A program made the position numbers and the translations under genes. The notes under the pieces are model-generated. The model saw nothing but the letters and a program-made list of their open reading frames with translations. It made no database searches and had not been told where the DNA came from. From Rhodothermales bacterium (GTDB taxonomy: Bacteria; Bacteroidota; Rhodothermia; Rhodothermales; VXPQ01), in assembly GCA_022821845.1 (NCBI GenBank), contig JAJECT010000036.1, positions 1-54,949 on the forward strand: a stretch of DNA of 54,949 nt, read 5' to 3'. Every line of letters starts with the position of its first letter. Position 1 is the stretch's first letter. This document shows positions 1 to 7,605 of the stretch, piece by piece.

Positions 1-1
1 C

Positions 2-124
2 GAGATCGAGCGCTTGTTCCGGCGCCTGAAGGGGTATCGGCGCATCTTCTCGCGCTTCGAAAAACTCGATGTCATATTCCTCGGCTTCGTCGTCTTCGTG
101 CTTATCGTCGATGCATTGCTTTAG
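2..124 (+). pseudogene. C-terminal end of an IS5-like transposase (runs off the left edge)
   Basis: The frame is open at the left edge and ends at a TAG at 122-124, giving about 40 residues. The segment ERLFRRLKGYRRI followed by RFEKLD matches the C-terminal helix of IS5-group DDE transposases, in which the Glu of the E-R-x-F-x-x-L-K pattern is the third catalytic acid. The rest lies outside the window, so whether the copy is intact cannot be seen. It stands directly before a Uma2 gene and an AT-rich operon, as expected in an accessory region. Confidence 0.6.
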
Positions 125-182
125 TGTTAACAGGCCCTAATACAGACAATTCGCCGCCTAAGTTTTTTAACCGGGCTATCTC

Positions 183-782
183 ATGGAAGACGCAACCACT
201 CCAACCCGCTTGCGCCCTGTCCGGTACGGCGAGCGCCCCCGCTCGATGACGCTGGAAGAATATGCGGAGTCGGACGAACCGGCGGACGGATATCGATACG
301 AACTGGTCCGCGGCCAGATGGTCGCGCAGGAGCCTGCCCCAGGCGCACCGCATGGACGTAGCCAAAACAGACTGGTATGGCGCCTTAATAACTGGATGGA
401 AGCGTTCGGGCAAGGCGAAGTTTTTGCCCAAGTCGGCTTTATCGTGAGCGATAACCCGGCGACGGTTCGGGAGCCAGATGCAGCCGTTTTGCTCAAGCGG
501 CGACCCTGGAAAGGCGAACCCGGCAACTGGATACGCGGTGCCCCGGACGTGGCCATCGAAATCCTCTCCCCGTCGAACAGACCGGGAGAAATGCGCGAAA
601 AGACCAGCGATTATTTCTCCGCCGGAGCCCTCCGCGTATGGATCGTGGACCCCAAGACCCGCACCGTAACAATCCGCCGGGCGGACGGCCCGGAAACGGT
701 CTTCCAGGAAGGAGACCGGCTTGAAGACCCGGAGGTCTTGCCGGGGTTTGCACTGGAGGTGGAGGATGTGTTCGGGGGATAG
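183..782 (+). CDS. Uma2 family (DUF820) restriction-endonuclease-like protein
   Basis: A 199-residue protein, normal length for Uma2. The core pattern is visible: ELVRGQMV in the N-terminal third, REPDAAVL in the middle, then PDVAIEILSPSNRPGEMREK, which carries the Asp and Glu-x-x-S of a PD-(D/E)xK nuclease fold, followed by YFSAGALRVWIVDP. The family is widespread in mobile and multicopy settings in cyanobacteria and FCB bacteria; its substrate is not established. The ATG at 183 lies about 60 bases after the transposase end. No partner gene is adjacent. Confidence 0.85.
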   Translation: MEDATTPTRLRPVRYGERPRSMTLEEYAESDEPADGYRYELVRGQMVAQEPAPGAPHGRSQNRLVWRLNNWMEAFGQGEVFAQVGFIVSDNPATVREPDAAVLLKRRPWKGEPGNWIRGAPDVAIEILSPSNRPGEMREKTSDYFSAGALRVWIVDPKTRTVTIRRADGPETVFQEGDRLEDPEVLPGFALEVEDVFGG

Positions 783-921
783 GCGCTGCCCAATACTTGG
801 ATTGGTACGCCTGTTCTGTGAGGAACCTGATTCCTGCTCCCGGATATACGACTTGCAGGGGCTTCCCTTGAATTCTTGAATCCAGTCGCCGAAAAAGGAC
901 TTCAATCTATCCTGTGAACTC
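783..921. other. Short intergenic stretch after Uma2
   Basis: About 140 bases between the Uma2 stop and the truncated nucleotidyltransferase start. A minus-strand frame beginning at 923 reads about 48 plausible hydrophilic codons here before it becomes pure antisense of Uma2. I cannot support it as a gene; it may be decayed coding DNA. Confidence 0.3.
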
Positions 922-996
922 ATGCTTGCGCTACACCCCGAAGAAAAAATATGGCTCGATGCGTACCGGAAGGCGCTTTTGGATTATTTTATTTAA
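922..996 (+). pseudogene. N-terminal remnant of a nucleotidyltransferase-like (MNT) gene
   Basis: A 24-codon frame (MLALHPEEKIWLDAYRKALL, then DYFI and TAA). The opening resembles the N-terminus of small MNT-type nucleotidyltransferases, where PEEKxWLxAYRxAL is followed by a PGLV stretch and the GSxxRG catalytic motif. Here the homology stops at the junction with AT-rich DNA near 985, and the catalytic part is absent. I infer that the AT-rich segment cut this gene. The stop overlaps the 3' end of the minus-strand gene at 993. The match is from memory of the family, so confidence is moderate to low. Confidence 0.35.
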
Positions 997-1754
997 AATT
1001 TTACTGCAATAGTCAATGAATATTTTGTTTTTTCATATATTTTTTTATTGTATTTGATCTTCGATGCTATTGGTATCTTGATAACAGATTTTAAATTGAT
1101 AAGAATTTTCAAGTTTTGATGTGCTTCATTCGTCAAATTTAAATTAAAGGTATATTCTTGAGTAGGATTGTCAATCTTTGCTTTATTAATTAAATCTTGC
1201 ATAATAATATCATTCGACAAACCGGTCTGTTGCAAAAATTTAACAGCATTTTCTATATTGGGTTTAGTGCCAACAAATTTCGCTCCTGAAGACAGGTGTT
1301 CCACCAACAAGGCAGAAGATTTATTTTGCACATTTACCTTACCGCCTGCCACTAAAGCTACTCCAGCTTTTACTTTAAATTTGTCTTCTCTACCTCTATC
1401 ATTTAATTTTATTTGTTCAACTTTAACTTCACGGGCACCCAAATAGCCGCATAATGTAGAAAAATGCAACCATTTGGCTAATGAAATTTCATCTATGGCC
1501 TCTGACTCAAGGTGATACTGATTCTTATCGAAAGGATTTTGTATCAGTATAGCGCCCGCTGTCACAAGCCCTTGGTCAACCAGCTTTTGCACCACTGGGT
1601 CAGACTGCGATGGAAACGAAGCAAGCAGGTATACATCCTCATTGTCGAGCAACTTACTCCCTTCATTGTCGAGATATAAATCCGCAATATCATCTTGATC
1701 GAGCACCAAAATAACTTTACGGCGCGAATGGTAAGGCCAAGGGTTATCAAGCAT
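993..1754 (-). CDS. Protein of unknown function, third gene of the TerB/GTPase operon
   Basis: A 253-residue protein I do not recognise. There is no signal peptide or membrane helix. The middle is mixed alpha/beta. The last 60 residues alternate polar and hydrophobic residues (TFNLNLTNEAHQNLKILINL, later KYSLTIAVKF), as in a small beta-rich domain. It starts 42 bases after the GTPase-like gene on the same strand, so co-transcription is likely. Codon use is strongly AT-biased compared with genes right of 3 kb, which supports acquisition by transfer. A role together with the GTPase and TerB proteins is inference from context only. Confidence 0.7.
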   Translation of the reverse strand: MLDNPWPYHSRRKVILVLDQDDIADLYLDNEGSKLLDNEDVYLLASFPSQSDPVVQKLVDQGLVTAGAILIQNPFDKNQYHLESEAIDEISLAKWLHFSTLCGYLGAREVKVEQIKLNDRGREDKFKVKAGVALVAGGKVNVQNKSSALLVEHLSSGAKFVGTKPNIENAVKFLQQTGLSNDIIMQDLINKAKIDNPTQEYTFNLNLTNEAHQNLKILINLKSVIKIPIASKIKYNKKIYEKTKYSLTIAVKF

Positions 1755-1796
1755 GATTTGTTTTTTGTTTAGGTGATATGGAGGTCGATTAAGCGG

Positions 1797-2603
1797 TTAG
1801 GAAGTTGTTTCTCTAAAAAATCCAAATGCTTCCTTTAGAATTCGATGCGTCATATTTTTTGCAGTCGCTTCCGATTCAAGGCTGCCGCATACGATTCTTA
1901 CTTTAGATCCCGTGCCAATTTTCTTTTTAATATCTTGGATAAGTGGTGTTTTATCTATCTTATTTTCCAATTCAAGTATTTTGTTTGACAATGAATTATC
2001 TATAGATAAATTGGAAAAATCAGAATCAACAAGATCGCAATGGCTTCCAATAATAAAAAAAGGCTCTTTTTTATTTGAATTTGTCAGCCATTTTGCAATT
2101 AATCCTATTTCATTGCGAATGCGTGATTCATATTTTTCATTTTCTTCCAAAAATTTATCTATTCGAATGAAATAAAAAATTATATCTGCTTCTTTAATCG
2201 ATGATTTCCAAGATGGATATTTATGTTCACTCCCTGATTCATCTATTATCTTGTCCGCATTAAATTCCATATCTTCTAGTTTGAATATTTGTACCGGAAG
2301 AGTAACGACATTAAGGGTCGCTTCATATTTGCTGGGCAGATTACCCTTAGATAGGAATGTAGCCAAAGTGGTTTTTCCCGGTGGACAGCCATCAATATGC
2401 GGACCAATAAAAAGGATTTTTTTGCCCTTGAGAGGGGAATTTTCTTTTTCCCGACGTTGCTTTTGTACCTGCCGATTTTTCCGTCGTTTCTCACGCTCTT
2501 CCTCTTCACGCTGCTTTTTTTTACGTCGAGCAGCGGCAGTAGCAGCACCACCGGCAGTAGCGGCACTCACAAGTGCCCATATTACAATTACCGGTAATGG
2601 CAT
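1797..2603 (-). CDS. Membrane-anchored GTPase-like P-loop protein
   Basis: I chose the ATG at 2603, which follows the TerB stop after one base (TGATATG), over an upstream start at 2636 that would overlap TerB. The protein (268 residues) opens with one hydrophobic helix (PLPVIVIWALVSAATAGGAA), then a very basic and acidic stretch of about 40 residues, then a nucleotide-binding domain. G1 is GPHIDGCPPGKTTL, which looks lengthened relative to GxxxxGK[ST]. A DESG is a candidate G3 (DxxG). GSHCDLVD sits where the [NT]KxD G4 is expected. The specificity residue is therefore non-canonical, and GTP binding is inferred. AT-rich like its downstream partner; middle gene of a three-gene operon. Confidence 0.75.
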   Translation of the reverse strand: MPLPVIVIWALVSAATAGGAATAAARRKKKQREEEEREKRRKNRQVQKQRREKENSPLKGKKILFIGPHIDGCPPGKTTLATFLSKGNLPSKYEATLNVVTLPVQIFKLEDMEFNADKIIDESGSEHKYPSWKSSIKEADIIFYFIRIDKFLEENEKYESRIRNEIGLIAKWLTNSNKKEPFFIIGSHCDLVDSDFSNLSIDNSLSNKILELENKIDKTPLIQDIKKKIGTGSKVRIVCGSLESEATAKNMTHRILKEAFGFFRETTS

Positions 2604-2604
2604 A

Positions 2605-3012
2605 TCAAGTACCGAAAAGGTCGCGCTCCAGGTCAAGCGCGGACAGGTGAATATTTAACATGCGCTGGAAATCGTCAACCCGATCTGGCGCCACCCCGGC
2701 AGCCACCGCAAATTCGAATAGCAGGTCCATTTCTGCATTATGTAAATAGCCATCGGCTTTGGCGAGCACATAGGCATTTTTAATGGCCGCCGCAACAATT
2801 TCGCGGGGAGCCGTAGCCACGGTTGCAAGTACGCTGTCCTTATCCGGAGGCGTATCGGCCAGTCGAAAAAGATCCTCTTTCAGCGAATCATCCGCAGGGC
2901 TTACCTTGAGCACATCGTGCAAAACGGTACGCTCGTTTTCGTCGAACCGACCATCTACCCAACCGACGAGGGCAAGCATCTTCGCCTGAAGAGCGGTCAT
3001 GTCACTATACAT
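2605..3012 (-). CDS. TerB-like (tellurite-resistance/DjlA-type helical) protein
   Basis: A 135-residue all-helical protein: KMLALVGWVDGRFDENERTV, then AIKNAYVLAKADGYLHNAEM and LLFEFAVAAGV. The D-G-x-x-x-x-x-E acidic pattern, present twice, is the TerB/TerB-N metal-binding type of signature. I prefer the ATG at 3012 (MYSDMTAL; 3000 is an alternative) because the frame upstream to 3120 reads an unlikely sequence through a ten-G run. First gene of an operon with a GTPase-like protein one base downstream. TerB domains recur in stress-response and phage-defence contexts; the role here is not known. Confidence 0.75.
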   Translation of the reverse strand: MYSDMTALQAKMLALVGWVDGRFDENERTVLHDVLKVSPADDSLKEDLFRLADTPPDKDSVLATVATAPREIVAAAIKNAYVLAKADGYLHNAEMDLLFEFAVAAGVAPDRVDDFQRMLNIHLSALDLERDLFGT

Positions 3013-3100
3013 GGGCAAGGGCCGTATCGATGGCTCCAGAAATCCGGGGGTTATTGGGGATCGCTGCCAAGGGCAAGGCAACGACGCATCCCTAAAATAG

Positions 3101-3110
3101 CCCCCCCCCC
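3101..3110. repeat. Ten-base poly-C (poly-G on the minus strand) tract
   Basis: Ten consecutive C on the plus strand, about 90 bases ahead of the chosen TerB start. With exactly ten G on the minus strand, an ATG at 3120 is in frame with TerB; eleven G would lead into an in-frame TAG within a few codons. This is the layout of a slipped-strand contingency tract, though the extra N-terminus does not look protein-like. Confidence 0.6.
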
Positions 3111-3152
3111 TTGATTCCATGAAATTTTCGTGAAGAAAAATATCCCCTCCCC

Positions 3153-3671
3153 CTACCCCACCTCCACAATCAACTCTATCTCCACGGCGACGTTGTCTGG
3201 GAGCGAGCCCATGCCGATGGCGGAACGGGCATGGCGACCGCGGTCTCCAAAAACCGCTACCATCAGGTCCGAGAACCCGTTGATCACCGCAGGGTGCTGC
3301 CCGAAATCCGGGGCGGCGTTCACCATGCCCAGGGCCTTGACGACACGGCGGACGCGGCCCAGATCGCCGAGTTCGTCCTTCAGCGTGGAAATCAGCTGGA
3401 CGCCCACAAGGCGAGCCGCCTCGTACCCCTCCTCGACGGACAAGCCCGCGCCCACCTTGCCCGTAACCATCGTCCCGTCAGCGCGCAACGGCACTTTCCC
3501 GGATAAAAACAGCAAATCGTCCGTGCGTACGGCGTTCACGTAATTGGCGACGGGCGAGGATGCCTTGCGCAGCGTAATGCCCAGTTCGGCGAGGCGCGCC
3601 TCGGGATTGCGCTCCTCGTTTTGCCCAGAAGAAGTCGCGGCGGACAACGCCGTCAGGAAGGGAATGATCAT
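3153..3671 (-). CDS. RidA/YjgF/UK114 family protein
   Basis: A 172-residue protein of the long RidA subgroup (RLAELGITL start, then NYVNAVRTDDLLFLSGKVPL). RidA proteins hydrolyse reactive enamine/imine intermediates; this subgroup is less well characterised and the canonical catalytic Arg is not obvious here, so the substrate is open. The N-terminal 18 residues are mildly hydrophobic (MIIPFLTALSAATSSG) and could be a weak signal or a slightly early start. It reads toward the TerB operon on the same strand, with 140 bases between its stop and the chosen TerB start. Base composition is typical of the core genome, so the island boundary lies between the two. Confidence 0.85.
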   Translation of the reverse strand: MIIPFLTALSAATSSGQNEERNPEARLAELGITLRKASSPVANYVNAVRTDDLLFLSGKVPLRADGTMVTGKVGAGLSVEEGYEAARLVGVQLISTLKDELGDLGRVRRVVKALGMVNAAPDFGQHPAVINGFSDLMVAVFGDRGRHARSAIGMGSLPDNVAVEIELIVEVG

Positions 3672-3834
3672 TGGATACGCCTCAGTGTTTGGTCAGCATG
3701 TATTTTCGAATGCGCGCTATTGGGAAAGCAAGCGCACCAGAACCCATCGCCTCTGGCGCCTGCCTTGACGCGCACCCTCCTTCAACCGCAATGGCGACGC
3801 AACGGATTCCGCCGCAAGAAATTCAAGGCGCCGG

Positions 3835-5016
3835 CTACGCATACGCAGGCCGCTCTCCTCCGGCGGCGTATTGCAATACCCCGTAGGTTCCGCCCGACCG
3901 CCACGCTGGATGTTCGGCGTCCAGTTCGGCGGCGCGCGCCGGCGACACTTCCACCAGCGTATCGCTTTTGAGCGTACGAAGCAGCGCCAGCGGCGCAGGA
4001 AACGGCCCCAGCGCTTCGCTCATGCTCGTTTCGAGCGGCCAGAGTGCGTCGTTCGTTGCGCGGCGGTAATTGGCGTCCCCCTTGCTGATGACGAGGGACG
4101 CGCCGCTGAGGGCCTGCTCGATATGCGGCGGCAACTCCCAATACCGTCCGTCCGTATTCCAGAAATAATCCGCTTGCATGCGCAAACGCCCGTCCTCCAT
4201 GCGCGCAGCGAGGCGCTCCGCGAGGCGGGCGGCGTCCCCTCCCCGGCCCCGCATCGCCCGCAACAAATCATGCATATCCGCAGGAATCACATCGCTCACC
4301 AGGACGGGCAGCCTTTTCACATGCAGCACGACGTCCGTCGCCAACCCCTCCGCAAGCAGCCTATCGCTCCAGACCAGGTCCATCGCTTGCTCGGTGCCCG
4401 CATTGTCCATCACGATATGCGCGACGCCCGGCGCGCGCCCCAGCAATCCCGCCACGACCGCTTCCGAACGGTCCGTCAGCAACTGTTCGTCGGTCGCGCG
4501 CACGCCCTGCGCCGCCACGGCAGCGATGCTCAGGTCAATCCGGTTCCCCCACAACATCGCTTTCAGCGTCCGCACAAGACGCTCCGGCAACAGGTCCTCA
4601 AAGGCCAGCGCCTCCTCCAGCGTCGTCCACAACGTCTCGGAAGCCATTTCTTCCTGCTTGAAGGGCGCAAAAGGGTCCTGGCCCGATTCGAGAAAGCCGC
4701 ACGCCTCAACCAGCAGGCGATACACGAGCATTTCTGCAAAAAACCACTCCGTGCCCAGCCAGGTCTCCCCTTCGCGCCGCGCGTATCTCGGCAGCCACAA
4801 CGCGCGATCCGGCGCAGGCGCCTCGAAAAGACGCAGCGGCGCATTGCCCGCCACCTCGTCCCGAAGCCGCTTCAACGCATCCGCCGCGGCGTCCGGGTAG
4901 GCGTTCCGGGCAATCGTATCGTCGATAATGGAAGGAACCCGCACGCCCATGGAACGATGCGCAAACGCATTGCTCGCATCGGTCCGCACCGGAGGCGGCA
5001 AATCGTTTCGTGACAT
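3835..5016 (-). CDS. ARMT1-like (DUF89) damage-control phosphatase
   Basis: A 393-residue member of the DUF89/ARMT1 family, metal-dependent phosphatases that remove damaged or surplus phosphometabolites. Visible signatures are HIVMDNAGTE near residue 205, with the metal-binding Asp and Asn, and LVISKGDANYRR near 335, carrying the Lys-Gly-Asp-x-N motif. The N-terminal half is helical (WLGTEWFFAEMLVYRLLVEA), as in this family. Start ATG at 5016. Flanked by RidA, another metabolite-repair protein, 163 bases downstream on the same strand; a shared housekeeping theme is suggestive only. The natural substrate is not predictable from sequence. Confidence 0.85.
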   Translation of the reverse strand: MSRNDLPPPVRTDASNAFAHRSMGVRVPSIIDDTIARNAYPDAAADALKRLRDEVAGNAPLRLFEAPAPDRALWLPRYARREGETWLGTEWFFAEMLVYRLLVEACGFLESGQDPFAPFKQEEMASETLWTTLEEALAFEDLLPERLVRTLKAMLWGNRIDLSIAAVAAQGVRATDEQLLTDRSEAVVAGLLGRAPGVAHIVMDNAGTEQAMDLVWSDRLLAEGLATDVVLHVKRLPVLVSDVIPADMHDLLRAMRGRGGDAARLAERLAARMEDGRLRMQADYFWNTDGRYWELPPHIEQALSGASLVISKGDANYRRATNDALWPLETSMSEALGPFPAPLALLRTLKSDTLVEVSPARAAELDAEHPAWRSGGTYGVLQYAAGGERPAYA

Positions 5017-5124
5017 AACAGAAGTTGGACAGGCCCGGCGGCGTACGACCAGAAATTCTTATAAAAAACCGTCTCCCCTGCGCGTCCGCGGCGGCGAACG
5101 AGCGCAGCGTTCCGGGGCCCTTCC

Positions 5125-6555
5125 TCAGGCGTGACGATACGCGTCCCAGCTTAGGTACTTGCCAAGCGCTTCGCACACCGCGTCGGCTACGAGCGCCCGC
5201 GTGGCCGCCACATGATGCTCGAACCCGGACGCGCATACGTACCGGAGCAAGCGCTGCATGTTCGCTACTTCGAACACCCCGTACCCCCCGAAGGTTCGGA
5301 GCGCGTCCGCCGTGAATACGCCCTCTCCCGCATAGGCCCGCATGCGCCCTTCCAGATCGTCCGTGCTAATCCGGGCGAACGTGAACGGGCCGGGCGCGAT
5401 GCGCCCCGTAATGGTTCCGTACGTATTCTCCTTGCCCACCGCCCCGGCGATGATTTCCTGAAAATCCATGCGGTGCGCGTCCGCCCCTTCGTCCACAAAA
5501 AAGGATTTGGGAAGATTCGAACAATGAAATACGACCCCCTTGTCGGGATCGCCTCCGTAATCGTTGTTCCAGTCGAGAAGCGCCGCAGGGGCGCCCGCCG
5601 CTTCCTGCAATACGTACATGCTCAACGCCCCGACGATATCCGCCTCGCACGCGCTCGCCATAAGCCGATCGCTCATCATGCTCATCGCCGTACAGGGCAC
5701 GACGCCGTAGAACTCTTCCAGCGCGGTCCAGCACTGAATCGCGGTGGCGGCCAGCCCGTGATCGTCCATAAACCGGTCGATGCATACGCCCAGTTTGGCC
5801 ATCTTCATGAGCCGATCCCGGGGAATGCCGTCCACGCGCGTATACGCCCGCATCGCTTCGATCTTGTCGACGACGGGCGCTTCGTCGTCGGCAAGGCGAC
5901 GGATTCGGCCAAGCAATTCGGACAAATCCAGCGTTTCGACGGAAATGCCGGACCGCTCCAGCAGTTTTTCGCTGTAGCGCACGGTGTTGAACGCCGCGGG
6001 GCGGGCGCCGATCTGGCCCAGGCGAAGGTTCCTGAGCGAGCGTACGACGCGGCAGGTGGCCGCAAACCGCCGCAGGTCCTCTGCAAACGCCTCGCTATCG
6101 GGATCCATCGTATGCCGGCTGGTGAGCGAAAAGGGAATGCCGTACTGCCGCAGGTTGTTGCAAACGGATATCTTGCCGCAAAAACTGTCCCGACGGCTCG
6201 CCAGCGACATGTCGGACGGGGAATCCGCAAAGGCGTGCACCAGCACGGGGACGCCGAGGTCGGCCCAGCGCAAGGCATTCGCCACCGCCCGTTCGTCCCC
6301 GAAATTGGGCAGTGTAACCAGTACTCCGTCGATTTCGTCGCGGCCCGCGCGAAACAGGTCGGCGCACAGGCGCGCTTCCGCCAGGGTTTCCACGGCGCCG
6401 TTGTTGGTGGCCTCTTCGGGCGTAATCGCCAGGCGGACGCCTTCCCGCTCCAGCAAAGCGACAATCTTCTGCCGCCCGGCGGCGCACAAGTGATCCGGGA
6501 AAAAGCCCCGATTGCCTACGATGACGCCCAACGTCACCGGATTATCGTTCGCCAT
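5125..6555 (-). CDS. L-fucose/L-arabinose isomerase family protein
   Basis: About 476 residues from the ATG at 6555 (MANDNPVTLGVIVGNRGFFP). The frame extends 44 codons further upstream, but those overlap the divergent promoter region. An N-terminal Rossmann-like domain (GVLVTLPNFGDERAVANALR) is followed by the isomerase core with a conserved VVDKIEAMRAYTRVDG and a C-terminal CSNLPKSFFVDEGAD, consistent with the metal-dependent aldose-ketose isomerase fold. Which sugar is used is not clear. It is transcribed away from a UxuB-like SDR, with 137 bases between the two starts, so a shared control region for a sugar or uronate pathway is plausible. Confidence 0.8.
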   Translation of the reverse strand: MANDNPVTLGVIVGNRGFFPDHLCAAGRQKIVALLEREGVRLAITPEEATNNGAVETLAEARLCADLFRAGRDEIDGVLVTLPNFGDERAVANALRWADLGVPVLVHAFADSPSDMSLASRRDSFCGKISVCNNLRQYGIPFSLTSRHTMDPDSEAFAEDLRRFAATCRVVRSLRNLRLGQIGARPAAFNTVRYSEKLLERSGISVETLDLSELLGRIRRLADDEAPVVDKIEAMRAYTRVDGIPRDRLMKMAKLGVCIDRFMDDHGLAATAIQCWTALEEFYGVVPCTAMSMMSDRLMASACEADIVGALSMYVLQEAAGAPAALLDWNNDYGGDPDKGVVFHCSNLPKSFFVDEGADAHRMDFQEIIAGAVGKENTYGTITGRIAPGPFTFARISTDDLEGRMRAYAGEGVFTADALRTFGGYGVFEVANMQRLLRYVCASGFEHHVAATRALVADAVCEALGKYLSWDAYRHA

Positions 6556-6692
6556 AAGACTTGCTTCTGTATATTTTCGATACGCTATCCATGCGGGCCT
6601 TTCCGCGCGGGGCCAGGCAAAGCCGCTTGCGCGATGCCGCTGCCCGCCTTGCATGGAATAAACGACATGTACGGCAATCTTTTGCAACGATT

Positions 6693-7550
6693 ATGCAACA
6701 CTCCTTATACGACCTTACCGGACGGGTGGCGGTTGTCACCGGCGGATCGGGGGCGCTGGGTTCCGCCTGCTGCCGGGGCCTGGTCGAGGCGGGCGCCTCC
6801 GTGGTGATTCTGGCCCGCAACAAGCAGCGGGTAGAAGACGCGGCGCGGGCGCTGGAAGAGGCGGGCGCCGCGGCGGCGGCGGGCATCCCGGCGGACGTAC
6901 TCGAAAAAGACGAGCTCGCAGCGGCCCGCGACCTGGTCCTGAAACGCTTTGGCCGAGTGGATATCCTCGTGAACGCCGCCGGGGGCAACATCAAGTCCGC
7001 CACGCTCAAGCCCGGGGACAGTATTTTCAACCTGCCGGAAACCGCATTCCGGCAAGTATTCGACCTGAACCTGATCGGCACCGTACTCCCCGTGCAGATT
7101 TTTGGCGAGGTCATGGGAGGAGCGCGAAAGCACGCCGGACAAGCAGGCGAAAGCGCCCCGTGCGCCGGTTCCATCGTCAATATTTCTTCCATGGCCGCCG
7201 CGCGGGCGCTGACCCGCGTCGTGGGCTATTCCGCCGCCAAGGCCTCCGTAGAGAATTTCACCCGGTGGATGGCCGTGGAACTGGCCCGGCTCTTTGGAGA
7301 CGGACTCCGCGTAAACGCCATTGCCCCGGGATTTTTCATTGGAGAACAGAACCGGAACCTGCTCCTCGCCGAAGACGGCTCCCTGACCGAACGGGGGCGG
7401 CAAATCATCGACCATACGCCCATGGGCCGCTTCGGCGAGGTAGACGAACTTGCGGGAACGCTCGTCTGGCTATGCAGCGACGCGGCGCGGTTCGTAACCG
7501 GCGTGGTCGTGCCCGTGGACGGAGGATTCGGGGCGTTCAGCGGGGTATAG
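6693..7550 (+). CDS. SDR-family oxidoreductase, fructuronate-reductase (UxuB)-like
   Basis: A 285-residue classical short-chain dehydrogenase starting MQHSLYDLTGRVAVVTGGSG at 6693; earlier in-frame starts add a basic, unlikely N-terminus. The cofactor motif TGGSGALG, NAAGG, the catalytic Ser in VNISSMAA and YSAAK are all present. The sequences NAAGGNIKSATL and IAPGFFIGEQNRNLLL are typical of the SDR group that reduces D-fructuronate to D-mannonate in FCB and Thermotoga relatives; the assignment of substrate is inference. A KDG kinase lies 5 kb away; mannonate dehydratase (UxuA) is not in the window. Divergent from the isomerase gene. Confidence 0.8.
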   Translation: MQHSLYDLTGRVAVVTGGSGALGSACCRGLVEAGASVVILARNKQRVEDAARALEEAGAAAAAGIPADVLEKDELAAARDLVLKRFGRVDILVNAAGGNIKSATLKPGDSIFNLPETAFRQVFDLNLIGTVLPVQIFGEVMGGARKHAGQAGESAPCAGSIVNISSMAAARALTRVVGYSAAKASVENFTRWMAVELARLFGDGLRVNAIAPGFFIGEQNRNLLLAEDGSLTERGRQIIDHTPMGRFGEVDELAGTLVWLCSDAARFVTGVVVPVDGGFGAFSGV

Positions 7551-7605
7551 CGCCCTGCGCCGAATACGCCGCGCTACGCCTTGAGACGCCCGGCGGCGCC
7601 CCGGC

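Noticed and set aside
102-923. A 273-codon minus-strand frame
   Set aside because: Most is antisense to Uma2. The first ~48 codons (780-923) look somewhat plausible but have no support as a gene.
7551-7605. Possible bidirectional terminator between the SDR and receptor genes
   Set aside because: The GC-rich stretch can fold in several ways but has no clear stem followed by a T run on either strand.
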